Source: Wolfiporia cocos
Taxonomy: Eukaryota; Basidiomycota; Agaricomycetes; Polyporales; Phaeolaceae
Reading direction: 5' to 3'
Assembly: GCA_029448655.1 (NCBI GenBank)
Contig: JACCLO010000003.1
Location: 62,001 to 126,000, forward strand
DNA: 64,000 nt
The position numbers were made by a program, and so were the translations under genes. Position 1 is the first letter of the stretch; each line of letters starts with the position of its first letter. Below are positions 1 through 10,540 of the stretch, in pieces. The notes under the pieces are model-generated. The model had not been told where the DNA came from. It was given only the letters and a program-made list of their open reading frames with translations, and ran no database searches.

Positions 1-468
1 CGTCGGACTCCTCTGAGTCAGAGCGTCGATATACAAGCTGCAGGCTTAATTGCTCAAGCCTTTGAGAACGAGTATAGGATCCTTGAATTCAACAAGGTCG
101 AGCTGAGGAACTCGACCAGTATTTACATCAGGCTATATACTGCGATTCGTTAATCGGGGTCATAGTGTCTTTGGTACTACTACTATTAAGTCCGTAGGGC
201 TAACGATATAAGTAATAAAGGAGAAGCGTTGCGGTTGAGCGCAACAAGAGATGAAACATAGAACCACTGTGGTTGGACACAGAATATCAGCTAGAACGAG
301 ATGCGGACACGGAGAGTGGGCATAGGGTTGTTATACATGAAACAGGGCCTACGGTTGAGCAGAGGCCCCCTAGAAATAGAGCGCTAGGTACAGCGGTTGA
401 ACGCTAAGTCCTCATACACGGTGAGGTGTCAAATGGAATATCCTAGTGTACCTGGTGGAACTGTAACA
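1..468 (-). repeat. Degenerate B-type LTR, truncated by window edge
   Basis: Read on the minus strand this matches the family B LTR in order but with many changes. It keeps the stretch around the primer segment (AGCTCGACC, then the block with CTATACTCGTTCTCAAA). The plus-strand end GTAACA at 463-468 is the reverse of the B LTR start TGTTAC. It is far more diverged than the other B LTRs, so it is an older copy. Its other end lies outside the window. The 51 bp from 469 to 519 that follow hold nothing I recognise. Confidence 0.6.
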
Positions 469-745
469 CCCTGTCCGTTAGTATCAATTGGCCAGATACA
501 AATGAATTGATTAAGGGCATGTTACGGTTATTTCGATTTCTTGAATATCTATAGAACTTGTCACAAACTTTCGCTATGCAGGTTTGTACTCCCTCGCTAT
601 AGGACGCACGCGCGGCGCTAGGCGTACGCCGTGCCTCTGCGCTGTAGTTACCTCCAGCGTCACTCCCAGTTATTGCAGGTCACCTGGTCGTTAGGTTAGC
701 GCTGTAGGGTAGCGCGCGCCTCCGGTACTCACACTATGGTCACAG

Positions 746-1364
746 TGTCACAAGAATTCTCCTAGCTTCCCTATATTTCTTACTATTTTTCCGGCAATTC
801 TACGAATTATCTACGACTTTCTAGACCAATAACTAGCTTATCTGGTTCATAAGTTAACGGTTACATACGTGCCGAATGATGGCCGCGTTATCTCCCGTAA
901 CGACGGTCTTATCTTATCACTAGTAGTTACCATCAGTCACATGTCTAGTTCCAGCCAATCGGACATTCCGTCCGGAAGCAGTCAGCGTATAAACGTCAGC
1001 GGACCGGGCTTTGGTCACGCCCCGTCTTTGTAATGACAAGAGCGCAAAACGCCATTCGTGCGGCCTACGCCGCCTTTCTATATCCCGGTTTTGATCGGCA
1101 TATGTATTTATCGCATATTACTAAGTACTTAGGTACCTGGGGACTTGTACATACGAATACGGACATTAGTATTATCTAATAAGACTGTTAGGGGTCTTAT
1201 TTATCATGTATATATACTGGACTTGCTGAGCGCTATTGCCTCAGTTCTATTCATTGCATTCATACTACGAGTTAACCACTCAACGTATCCTGCTTAACAC
1301 CTGCTTATCCCTTGCCTAACCAGCAACTACCAAGAACATATCAAGTAAGTGTTATCTTGTGTTA
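746..1364 (+). repeat. A1 5' LTR
   Basis: 619 bp, TGTCACAAG...CTTGTGTTA. The end point is fixed by where it stops matching the 3' LTR (next base T here, C there). It contains the element promoter: TATA box at 1209-1216 and the predicted transcript start and primer segment at 1243-1254. Confidence 0.95.
1209..1254 (+). promoter_or_regulatory. A1 core promoter and self-primer segment
   Basis: TATATATA at 1209-1216 is followed 34 nt after its first base by AGTTCTATTCAT (1243-1254). That segment is the exact reverse complement of the 12 nt at 1366-1377, just downstream of the LTR. The spacing suits transcription starting at the primer segment, as in self-primed elements. A short inverted repeat CTGAG/CTCAG lies between TATA and primer. 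Confidence 0.7.
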
Positions 1365-1365
1365 T

Positions 1366-1377
1366 ATGAATAGAACT
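1366..1377 (+). other. A1 primer-binding site (self-priming)
   Basis: ATGAATAGAACT begins two bases after the 5' LTR. It does not start with the TGG expected for a tRNA primer. It is perfectly complementary to LTR positions 1243-1254. Known Tf1/sushi elements prime minus-strand DNA from the folded-back 5' end of their own mRNA; this site fits that scheme. A2 carries the same site. Confidence 0.75.
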
Positions 1378-2056
1378 CGCTTTCGCCCCCGCCCTCTTTG
1401 AGGGTCTGGGATTTTTCTTCTTAGGGGTTTTCGTCGCCGTCTGCGCACCCCTGCTCGCCGCCAGGCAGCGGGGTATCCTTAGTGGGCTCTGGGGGATCAC
1501 CGCCTTCGGGCAAATAGCCGGACCGTAGGCTTAAGCGGAACCAGGGGACTGGCTGCCAAGCCTTTCCCCACATGTTGGGAATCGATGGCAACGGTGTAAA
1601 CTCTTGACCGGGCCGGAGACGACCTTCTCGCCTATCCCCAGGCGCACAGGGGCCACTCTATTTAGAGTTGGGATGGTGGGCACGAGTTGCCCTGCCTAGA
1701 ACCGCTGCCGATACGGCTTCAGAACGATAGAGTTCTGGCCTTGGCGCCCTCTAAGTCCCTCAGGGCATGGGTTTGGTTTAAACACTGGCAGCCACCCAAC
1801 TGGAGTGAGGCGTGGGCACATGCGGGGTGTAATACCCCAAATCCTGCATTCCCAGGCGTCAAGGGAAGACGACCTGCTGTATCCCCCACCTGGTAGCGTG
1901 AGAGAGACGCAATCCAGTCGCCGACACTAACTCCGGTCGAGGGCGGAGCGCCCATTGACGCCGGAGGATAAGCGCACGACACATCAAGAAGCGACGATAA
2001 GCCCCGACAGAAGACCGCGTGAATTTCCACTAGAATAGCTTTCTTTTTACGTAGTC
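1378..2056 (+). other. A1 untranslated leader
   Basis: About 680 nt between the primer-binding site and ORF1. No convincing coding frame: small open frames on both strands are GC-rich chance frames. A2 carries the same leader (29177-29892, minus strand) with a 19-bp tandem duplication. Packaging and dimerisation signals would be expected here, but I cannot point to one. Confidence 0.6.
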
Positions 2057-2872
2057 ATGCCGAAAGCACCACGTTTCACGGTTACCCCGAGAAACGCCGC
2101 TACGGGGGAGCGCGAGGAATGGCACATTGCCTCCTCTAAATCGCTCGAAGACCGCATCTCCGCGGTCACAGCCCCAAAGCGAGGAAAGTCCCGAAAGGGC
2201 AAAGACGTCTTCTACAAGAAGCCGAATCCCGACCCGGAGGAGATCCGAAGGGTCAACCACGAGGCCGCCCTCGACGACATTAGGCGGAAGAAGCTCAACA
2301 AGCTTCTCAAACAGAAGGAGAAGCTCGAGGCTCGGATCCAGAAACAAAGCCTGGATCAGCTAATCGCCGAGGCAGCCAGGAAGAGGGTTGAGGAAGAGAG
2401 AATGGTGAGGAGTCTTCGGGAGCGAATTGAGCCCCCAAAGAAGTCCCTGTTGGAGAGAGTGGAGGAGCTTAGGATGCCGGCAGAGTGGGTCGAGAAGCGG
2501 GGTCTTGCGAACCCCAGGGACGTCCACTGCACGGAAAAGAAGTGGGACTGGTTTTTGGACGTCGACAAACAGATGAACGCCGCCCACAAGAACCTTTTCC
2601 GGCTATGGAAAGTCCCCGACGCAACCACCACGGCCCCCATCATAGCGAAATTCACCACCCTCATCACCGACTTCGACGATCTCTCCACACACCTGGAGCA
2701 AAGGGTCCGTCAGGACTCCATGAAGAACGAAGACCTCCGCCGCCTCGAAAAATATCTCAGGAGGGTGGAGCACGTTTTTGGAGATCTAGACGTGAAACAG
2801 CACGTTACGTACTTAAAAACACATTTAGTACATAGCGGTCTCAACTTCAACCTCGGCAAACCCCAGTTGTAG
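2057..2872 (+). CDS. ORF1, conserved protein of unknown function upstream of gag (A1)
   Basis: 271 aa from ATG 2057 to TAG. It opens with MPKAPRFTVTPRN, then a basic stretch (KRGKSRKG), then a long charged, helix-prone region (about residues 65-120, rich in R, K, E and L, likely coiled coil). A C-terminal block (about 195-270) contains KFTTLITDFDDL and ends GLNFNLG. The G element ORF1 (44631-47457) has a matching C-terminal block with RFHTMVVELEDL and a near-identical end ISFAFG, so the protein is shared by two families. A2 keeps an intact 270-aa copy. It has no zinc knuckle and no enzyme motif I recognise. Its place before gag, in a polycistronic-looking layout, suggests a structural or RNA-binding role, but that is inference. 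Confidence 0.8.
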   Translation: MPKAPRFTVTPRNAATGEREEWHIASSKSLEDRISAVTAPKRGKSRKGKDVFYKKPNPDPEEIRRVNHEAALDDIRRKKLNKLLKQKEKLEARIQKQSLDQLIAEAARKRVEEERMVRSLRERIEPPKKSLLERVEELRMPAEWVEKRGLANPRDVHCTEKKWDWFLDVDKQMNAAHKNLFRLWKVPDATTTAPIIAKFTTLITDFDDLSTHLEQRVRQDSMKNEDLRRLEKYLRRVEHVFGDLDVKQHVTYLKTHLVHSGLNFNLGKPQL

Positions 2873-2880
2873 TAGATAGA

Positions 2881-2962
2881 AAGTCCTGAAAAGGCATTAT
2901 CTTTGGTGCATGGCATTGATTGCGAAAAAGTCCTGAAAAGGCATTTAAGTCCTGAAAAGGCA
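2881..2962 (+). repeat. Three 16-bp repeats between ORF1 and gag (A1)
   Basis: AAGTCCTGAAAAGGCA occurs at 2881-2896, 2928-2943 and 2947-2962, starting 8 nt after the ORF1 stop and ending about 60 nt before the gag ATG. Each copy can fold as a three-pair CCT/AGG stem closing a GAAA loop. A2 keeps three copies (one with a single change); solo LTR F3 landed in one of them. Confidence 0.85.
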
Positions 2963-3024
2963 CTCTTTTCTTGAAGTATCGTTTAAGGAAGAAAATAACT
3001 CAAGCTGACGAATACTGTCCAGCA

Positions 3025-5262
3025 ATGGTGTCTTACACAATCGTCCAAGGCGCTTTGTACAACACCCACAAGGTGGCTACGGCCTACCGCCCCGCCGTCG
3101 GCAAGCATGCATGGCCCGGAGAGCAGACCTGCTTGATGGACTATCTGCGAGTCGTATTCGGCATCAGAGTTAGGGGGAGTGTCACCTCCTTCAACTCAAT
3201 TCCGGCGCATGTGCGCCCATTCCTGAATGTAAACCATACGGCGTACATCAAGTACTATGGAGAAGATTCGACTAGGAACCACATATCGTGGTGGAGGTGG
3301 GACAACTATTGCACCGCCATCCCCCTGTCGGACCTCATAGTCCTGTACGGTGACGTCCACTGGTACTCACAGGAAGAAGCGTCGCCACGCACGAGAGCCG
3401 CCAGGCTCTTCAACCCGGAAACACCCGTACGCCGAGCAGTCGTCACCCCCGAAGGCAGCGAGACTCCACGGCCGGAGGAACCAGTCAACACGGAGCCCCT
3501 CTTTGGATCGCTCCCTGATCTCCTCCCCTCCTATGAAAGGAGAACCCTGGAAATAGTCGCGCAACCGGAAAGAAGCGAAAACGAATTGATGGGAAGGTTG
3601 CAGCGCACTCTGGAAGTGGCCGCCTCAGACGAAGTTCTGCAGGTGGGAAAAGAAGCTTACAGGGAGGCGCTGTACCAAGCCAAGAACCATCTCTACAGCA
3701 ACCTCGCGGCCTATAAAAGCCGGGTAGACACGGATCTAGAAATGGTCTGGAACAAAACCAACCAGATTCGGAGTCACAACCAGGTGCTTCAAAATAGAAT
3801 AGAAGCACTAGAGGAAGCAGAGAGTTTGCGGCAACAATTGGACACCCTTTCCGAAAATCGGTTCGTCCGCATAGAAAAAGACATCGCAGTACTGCAAAAG
3901 CGTCCGGCAGTCCCAACCACGGGACCCAGCGGTGCCCAGGTCACGGCACTAATTAATAGAATTGACCAACTCGAAGCGGAGTTAACCGCTCTAAAAAACG
4001 CACCGGCAGCCGCAACAGCAGCAGCCACAACGGTCAACTTCCAACAGACCAAACCGACTCAGCCGCCCAAATTCTCGGGCCCTAAAGACTCCATTTCATC
4101 AAAAGAATGGATCCAAAAGATGGGCATGTATTTCGCGGACGCCAAGGTGACCCTCGAGGAAGACAAGGTCCGCCAAGCCCTGCTACGGCTTACGGGCGAG
4201 GCCTACCAATACATGTCGCCGGTAGTTGATAAAATCGCCGCCGGACAAACCTCGGGGCACACCTGGAAAACGTTTGCGGAAACGATAGAGAAGGTGTACG
4301 GCAAAAAGACGGACAAGGAAATTGCCGAAAAGGAGATTGAAGGGTACTTCGGAGACGAAGGGAAAAAGAAGCTCCAATCGGACTTCTTTTCTTGGGCACA
4401 GAAGCTCAGGACCCTGGCTCGCCTGGCCGAGACTGACAACAAGACGTTGTTCAGTCACATCAAACGGATCCTCCCGGAAAAGGTGCGAGAAACCCTCGCT
4501 ACCTTGGAATCGGTGCCCGGCTTTACAATGCCGACCGACTGGGAGGTATACCTCGACATGGCCATCGACCTCTACAAGAGGCAATACCCGGACAAGCTCA
4601 AAGGCAAAATCTTTGAGGAAGAAAAGAAGAAGGAGTCGTCGGGGTCTGGCAAGACCGCCGACAAAGCTACGTCGAAGCCTGCCAAGGCTGATGACAAAGG
4701 CAAAGGCAAGGCAAAAGAAACCGGCTCTTACGGGAAGGACTGTCGCAAGCACCCCGGACAACACAAATGGGGCGACTGTCCTGAGAATCCTAAGAACAAG
4801 CCGAAGGAAGCCAAGCCGGCCAGTAGTGGAAGCGGAACGACGAAGCCGACAGGCTCGTCGAGCGGAACGCAACAGTCGGGCCAGAAGAAATTGGACCCGA
4901 AGAAAAAATACAAGGTCCGAATCGTCAGCACCCAGGAACTGGTGACTGACGACGAAGATGAGTCCCCCCAAGCCACCGTAGGGACCATCCGGACCAACGT
5001 TCCGAAACAACCAGAGGTGGTTCCTCTGGCCCCCACTACGCGCATCAGCGATGAGGAGCAAAGCGGGAGCCCGGTGCGATCGGCTGAAAGCACCAGCCCC
5101 GTCCAGACCCAGTCGACTGGTTCGACTTCGACTGCGCCTACACCGTCGGGCGACTCCATCAGGACACATCTGCCCTGGCTTCGCAAGCGGATAGCCGACT
5201 CCGCAAACACCCTGGGCATCTACGGAAGCTCTGCCTCGGGTTTTCCCACCGAGCACATGTGA
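3025..5262 (+). CDS. gag: Gag polyprotein (A1)
   Basis: 745 aa from the first in-frame ATG (MVSYTIVQ). The frame is open upstream to about 2971 without an ATG. Order: N-terminal domain; coiled-coil stretch (about residues 230-330 with ALEEAESLRQQL and LINRIDQLEAEL); capsid-type retrotransposon gag domain (about 350-540, PPKFSGPKDSISSKEW to YLDMAIDLYKRQYPDKLKG); Lys/Ser/Gly-rich linker; a knuckle-like motif CRKHPGQHKWGDC. That motif is spaced C-x2-H-x3-H-x4-C, not the usual C-x2-C-x4-H-x4-C. The stop codon overlaps the pol start as TGATG (5260-5264). Intact. Role: assembles the cytoplasmic particle that packages element RNA. Confidence 0.88.
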   Translation: MVSYTIVQGALYNTHKVATAYRPAVGKHAWPGEQTCLMDYLRVVFGIRVRGSVTSFNSIPAHVRPFLNVNHTAYIKYYGEDSTRNHISWWRWDNYCTAIPLSDLIVLYGDVHWYSQEEASPRTRAARLFNPETPVRRAVVTPEGSETPRPEEPVNTEPLFGSLPDLLPSYERRTLEIVAQPERSENELMGRLQRTLEVAASDEVLQVGKEAYREALYQAKNHLYSNLAAYKSRVDTDLEMVWNKTNQIRSHNQVLQNRIEALEEAESLRQQLDTLSENRFVRIEKDIAVLQKRPAVPTTGPSGAQVTALINRIDQLEAELTALKNAPAAATAAATTVNFQQTKPTQPPKFSGPKDSISSKEWIQKMGMYFADAKVTLEEDKVRQALLRLTGEAYQYMSPVVDKIAAGQTSGHTWKTFAETIEKVYGKKTDKEIAEKEIEGYFGDEGKKKLQSDFFSWAQKLRTLARLAETDNKTLFSHIKRILPEKVRETLATLESVPGFTMPTDWEVYLDMAIDLYKRQYPDKLKGKIFEEEKKKESSGSGKTADKATSKPAKADDKGKGKAKETGSYGKDCRKHPGQHKWGDCPENPKNKPKEAKPASSGSGTTKPTGSSSGTQQSGQKKLDPKKKYKVRIVSTQELVTDDEDESPQATVGTIRTNVPKQPEVVPLAPTTRISDEEQSGSPVRSAESTSPVQTQSTGSTSTAPTPSGDSIRTHLPWLRKRIADSANTLGIYGSSASGFPTEHM

Positions 5263-5264
5263 TG
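5260..5264 (+). promoter_or_regulatory. TGATG stop-start overlap joining gag and pol (A1)
   Basis: The gag stop TGA shares its last A with the pol ATG. The same five bases are kept in A2 (24232-24236 on the minus strand). Such overlaps are known from termination-reinitiation in some fungal viruses and retroelements. Here it would replace the usual frameshift or readthrough. Confidence 0.65.
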
Positions 5265-8200
5265 ACCTGCCCACTTGTGCTCCCGTGTAATTTTAGTCCC
5301 GTACCCGCTGTAAAGAGTGTATTCGAGTCAATGTATCATATTTTTGGCAACGATGCGCGCGACTTCGCTCGATCATTCCGTGTCGAAGTAACACTCTGGG
5401 TATATGGGCAAAAAGTGCAGGCTCTGGCTTTAATCGACAGCGGTGCAACCATATCGGTCATATCACAACGATTGGTCGATAAACATAAGCTGGTCACCGA
5501 CAAACTAGCGTTTCCCATTACGGTTACAAACGCAGACGGAACAGAAAACGTCGCCGGCCGCTTAACGCAATCAGTAAAAGCATTTATGCAACATGGCACA
5601 CACAAGGAAAAAATAGGTCTGACGGTCATGCACCTAGAACCAGACCTAATCCTTGGCTACGACTGGTTGCGTCTCCACAACCCTACCTTTGATTGGAGGA
5701 AAGGAGAAATGGAATATGCACGCTGTACACACGACCAACCCTACGCCAGAAAAAAGGGTAACCGCCCTTCTGAGGAGGAAGCAGTTGAACTCCCAGAAAA
5801 GGAAATCATCGAAGTAAATTCGATTTGGGACACTCCCGTGGACATATTAGGAGAGGAGGACCCCGAAAATCCTTTGATCGCTTGGGTGGCAACCCTTGAC
5901 GACGAGGAAATGAACCTGCTGACACAGTTGGTAGCCGAGGTACTTGACAAAGACCTCGACGAAGCAGACGACCGTGAGGAAAACACACCACCGATTGACA
6001 TTGAGAAATGGCGATCGTTAGTGCCCGAACAATACCAAGAGTATGGGCCAACGGTGTTCTCACAAAAGGCGTCAGAGAGGATGCCGGAACGGAAGCCCTG
6101 GGATCACGCCATAGTGCTTGAACCAGATGCGCAGCTTCCTCCCCCGGTAAAACCATACAAAATGTCTCCCCAAGAGCGTAATAGCTTGGATGAGTGGATA
6201 GACACCGAACTACGGAAGGGTTACATTCGACCATCCGAAAGTCCAATGGCATCCCCGGTCTTCTTTGTCCATAAAAAGGACGGAGGACTGCGGATGGTTG
6301 TCGATTACAGGAGGCTAAACGAAATAACCGTGAAAAATCGTTATCCGATACCTCGGATAGATGATCTCATCGATCAATTGTCCCATGCGACCATCTTCAC
6401 CAAAATAGACCTTAGATGGGGATATAATAATGTCCGCATCAAGGAAGGTGATGAATGGAAGACGGCGTTTATTACACACCGTGGACTATACGAGGCAACG
6501 GTAATGTATTTCGGTTTCTGCAACGCCCCCGCAACGTTCCAAGCGATGATGAATTCTATCCTCGCACCGTTCATTCGGACCGGCAAGGTGGTTGTCTACC
6601 TAGACGACATCTTGATTTTCGGGAATGATATGGAGGAACATCGGCGACTTACCAAAGGGGTCCTCCAAACCCTGAAGGACTCGGACTTGTATGCGAAGCC
6701 CGAAAAGTGCTTCTTTGAACAATCTTCCATCGAATACCTAGGAATGATCATATCCGACGGTAACATCATGATGGATCCGAAAAAGTACGCCGGAGTTCAG
6801 GACTGGCCTAGACCTAATAAGGTCAAAGAGGTTCAAGCTTTCCTTGGATTCGCCAACTTCTACAGGCGATTCATAGAAGGCTTCTCAAAAATAGCCAAAC
6901 CACTCACCATGCTGACCAAAAAGTCAGAAGCTTGGCATTGGGACGCCGAGCAGGAAAATGCCTTCCAAACCCTAAAGGAAGCATTTACCAAAGCGCCCGT
7001 GCTTCGAATTCCGTCGCACGATCAGCCTTTCCGCGTAGAAACAGATGCGTCAGACTTCGCTACCGGAGCAGTACTATCTCAGTTAGATCCTACAGATAAA
7101 AATTCCACCCCGTGGCGTACTATAGCAAATCGCTAAGTGCCCCGGAAAGGAACTACGAGATCTACAACAAGGAAATGTTGGCTGTCATCAGGGCTCTAGA
7201 GGAGTGGCGACACTACCTAGAGGGACACCCTGAAAAATTCGAGATATGGTCGGATCATCTGAACCTGACTTATTTCAAAACGGCGCAAAAACTGACGAGA
7301 CGACAAGCCCGTTGGGCACTGTACCTCTCACGCTTCAACTTCCAAATGAAGCACAAACCTGGCAAAACAATGCTAACCGCGGATCCTCTGTCCAGGCGGC
7401 CAGACCATGAGGAGGGGGTGGATCTCGATAATCGCGACCAGGTTCTTCTGAAACCTGAGTGGTTCGAGCAAGAGTACATGGCAATGGCTCTTGATACCTC
7501 CCATGCTGCCCCACAATCGGAAGATGAATCGATACTCCGAGAGATTCGCAAAGCGTTGCTAGACGACAAGGTCACAAAAGACTACAAGGAGCTGCTCTCA
7601 TCCGGCCCTCGTGAATTCAAAAAAGACCTATCAGAATGGAACTACGAAGGAGGGTTACTCCTCCGAAGAGGCAAAGTCTACGTTCCAGCTACACCAGCGG
7701 ATATCAGACGGCAAGTGGTCGAGTATCATCACGATCACAAGTCAGCTGGGCATTTCGGACGCTATAAAACGTACGAATTGCTAAGCCGCAACTATTGGTG
7801 GCCCGGAATGTTCGTTTACGTCAAAAAATACGTAGACGGATGTGACACATGCCAACGTATGAAGAACCACCCGCAGAAGCCGTACGGCCCCCTGCAACCC
7901 TTACCGGTGCCGTCAGGCCCGTGGGAAGTGGTGACAATAGACCTGATTACTCAGCTACCCCCATCGGGAATGCATGACGCGATCATGGTCGTAGTGGATC
8001 GGTTGACCAAAAGAGCAAGGTTTTTCCCAATCGAAAATACCTTCTCAACGAAAGACCTAGCTACGATACTCTATCAAAAAGTGTATCCCTTACATGGGTT
8101 ACCAAAACAGATAGTATCGGACAGAGGGACACAATTCGCCTCAAAACTATTTGGTGAATGGTGCACCCTGCTGGGAATTCAAAGGTCGATGACTACTGCG

Positions 8201-9688
8201 TACCATCCGCAGGCAGACGGACAAACCGAACGAGTAAACCAAATACTCGAACAGTATCTACGGTGCTACATCAATACGTACCAAAAAGATAACTGGTCGG
8301 AGTTCCTGCCAACAGCGGAATTTGCGTACAATAATGCAGCCAGCGAAACTACCAAGGAATCTCCGTTCCTGGTGGAATTAGGTCGTCATCCTATTGCAGG
8401 ACCAAGCAGTTTCGAACCAAGTCGGAACAAAGACTTAGTAGAAATTGCGAACACGCGGTTCTCTGCGCAAGAGAAAGCTAAGGCAGCAATGAAAATTGCA
8501 GCCGAAAGATGGTCCTGGTACTATGACCAAAAGAAGCAAGTTGTCCCCTTCAAAGTGGGCGACAAAGTACTCGTGGACGTGCGAAGCTGGCAAGACACCG
8601 AAAGGAGTCTAGCCCCTCGCTACATCGGCCCATTCCGAATCACGGAGAAATTGGGACCGGTAACGTTCAAGGTATACATGGATGCACAATATAGGGCTTA
8701 CCACCCTGTGTTCCATGCGTCAAAATTGGTCATGTACAAGGAATCCACCATCGAAGGTCAGAAAAGTCACCCTCCAGCGGCCGACAGACCAATGGAAATG
8801 GAAGACCCGGAAGAATGGGAAGTGGAAGCCATTCTCGACCATCGTAACCGACGCGGCCGGTGGGAATACCTTATCCATTGGAAAGGCACCGGACCTGCGG
8901 AAGACACATGGGAAATCGAGGAACATCTGGCTAACGCGAAGGAGATATTGGACGAGTACAAGGCAAAATATTCAGCCCTTAGTACCGACCCAAATCAACC
9001 CCTTCGCCGATCAACTAGACTCGGCGGAACACGGCAAACGATAGCCGTCTTCGACCCTGATTCACCAGATTGGGATTCGGACACATGTGTCTGGCCCGAT
9101 GACTGGCCCCAATATCGAGACGATGTTGATCCTACACAACCGAAAGTGTACTACAAGCGCGACCCCTTTACAGGGCAATGGGTACACTCCGATGTTGAGT
9201 TCAACGAAGACTTAGAAATCGAAGTAGGAGTCAATGGCAAACTACCGACCAGGGGGACAACCGATGCGATCGGCTACGATCTATACGCCGCGCAGGATAT
9301 CCTAATTAATTCATGGAAATCCGCTTCGGTCCCCACAGACATTCGTATCAAAGTTCCATATGGGACATACGGTCGGATAGCGCCAAGGTCTGGACTTGCG
9401 AAAAAGGGCATCGATGTCCTCGCAGGAGTAATAGACCATGACTACCGCGGAGAAGTCTTTGTCATGTTGATGAACCTCACTGGAGACCCGTACCAAGTAA
9501 AGAAAGGCGATCGAATTGCTCAGCTAATCTGCGAAGTAGCAATCACACCCGAAATACAGGAATCCATGACCAAGGAGAAGTTCGAAAAAGAAATTCGACC
9601 TCACCTACATGGAAGTGGGCCCTACAACGAGCAGTTCAACAAGCCAACCAAGCGCGGTACACAAGGTTTTGGATCGACAGGACGATAA
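5262..9688 (+). pseudogene. pol: Pol polyprotein with one frameshift (A1)
   Basis: Domains in order: aspartic protease (ALIDSGAT, near 5435); reverse transcriptase (YLDDILIFGN, near 6598); RNase H (VETDASDFATGAV, near 7037); integrase with zinc-binding HHCC (HHDHKSAGH to CDTCQ, 7727-7855) and DDE residues (TIDLIT near 7935, VSDRGTQF near 8114, GQTERVNQ near 8218); chromodomain (WEVEAILDHRNRRGRWEYL, 8818-8965); dUTPase (9218-9686). The frame breaks between the RT and RNase H parts: the A run at 7098-7102 has five A where A2 has six. Downstream the frame is open to 9688. Otherwise every catalytic residue I can check is present. Pol copies the element, and the chromodomain is expected to steer integration to marked chromatin. 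Confidence 0.92.
9218..9688 (+). other. dUTPase domain at the C-terminus of A1 Pol
   Basis: All five dUTPase motifs are present in order: GYDLYAAQ, PRSGLAKKG, GVIDHDYRGEV, KGDRIAQLI and a C-terminal RGTQGFGSTGR. The enzyme splits dUTP to dUMP and pyrophosphate, keeping uracil out of newly made DNA. It is the last domain of Pol, after the chromodomain, with a linker holding WPDDWPQYRDD. The A2 copy has lost frame before motif 5; the G copy is cut just after the start of motif 1. Confidence 0.93.
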
Positions 9689-9764
9689 AAGTGGAAAAAT
9701 CGTAAAGTCTAACCCTTCAATGGGCTCTAGCACCATTTCTACTCTCAACGGGGTCGTTGAAATC

Positions 9765-9779
9765 TAAAGGGGGGGGTAA
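9765..9779 (+). other. A1 polypurine tract
   Basis: AAAGGGGGGGGTAA sits immediately before the 3' LTR. It is the expected plus-strand primer site. The G run plus TAA and the following TGTCAC is nearly the same in the C elements. Confidence 0.85.
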
Positions 9780-10398
9780 TGTCACAAGAATTCTCCTAGC
9801 TTCCCTATATTTCTTACTATTTTTCCGGCAATTCTACGAATTATCTACGACTTTCTAGACCAATAACTAGCTTATCTGGTTCATAAGTTAACGGTTACAT
9901 ACGTGCCGAATGATGGCCGCGTTATCTCCCGTAACGACGGTCTTATCTTATCACTAGTAGTTACCATCAGTCACATGTCTAGTTCCAGCCAATCGGACAT
10001 TCCGTCCGGAAGCAGTCAGCGTATAAACGTCAGCGGACCGGGCTTTGGTCACGCCCCGTCTTTGTAATGACAAGAGCGCAAAACGCCATTCGTGCGGCCT
10101 ACGCCGCCTTTCTATATCCCGGTTTTGATCGGCATATGTATTTATCGCATATTACTAAGTACTTAGGTACCTGGGGACTTGTACATACGAATACGGACAT
10201 TAGTATTATCTAATAAGACTGTTAGGGGTCTTATTTATCATGTATATATACTGGACTTGCTGAGCGCTATTGCCTCAGTTCTATTCATTGCATTCATACT
10301 ACGAGTTAACCACTCAACGTATCCTGCTTAACACCTGCTTATCCCTTGCCTAACCAGCAACTACCAAGAACATATCAAGTAAGTGTTATCTTGTGTTA
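9780..10398 (+). repeat. A1 3' LTR
   Basis: 619 bp, matching 746-1364 without a difference that I can see. It is followed by the TSD CACAG (10399-10403), then the rest of the C1 5' LTR. Confidence 0.95.
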
Positions 10399-10495
10399 CA
10401 CAGTAGTTGCATGATGCGTCACTTAGCACATGACCCAGTAGATACGGCGCACAGGCCTTCTCTTTAGGGCAGTACTAGTAGCTCCATCGCTCATG

Positions 10496-10540
10496 TATAT
10501 ATTACGACGGAATGCGGGCTTACTCCCCATTCCTAAGATT
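10496..10540 (+). promoter_or_regulatory. C1 core promoter and self-primer segment
   Basis: TATATATTA starts at 10496. ATTCCTAAGATT (10529-10540) begins 33 nt later and is the exact complement of the C1 primer-binding site (AATCTTAGGAAT, 10770-10781). An imperfect inverted repeat (GAATGCGGG / CCCCATTC) lies between TATA and primer. Confidence 0.7.

Larger units (their letters stand above)
746..10398 (+). mobile_element. Ty3/gypsy chromovirus A1 with C-terminal dUTPase
   Basis: 9653-bp element with LTRs 746-1364 and 9780-10398, both 619 bp and indistinguishable by eye. TSD CACAG occurs at 741-745 and 10399-10403. It starts TGTCACAAG and ends CTTGTGTTA. Order: LTR, self-primer binding site, leader, ORF1, gag, pol, polypurine tract, LTR. 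It is inserted in the 5' LTR of C1. A one-base deletion in an A run at 7098-7102 breaks pol, so this copy could not make full-length Pol. With identical LTRs the break must be recent, or it is a sequencing error. Confidence 0.95.

Noticed and set aside
559..745. C1 5' LTR piece as a separate solo LTR
   Set aside because: Its length plus 10404-10768 equals the 3' LTR exactly, and the A1 TSD joins the pieces.
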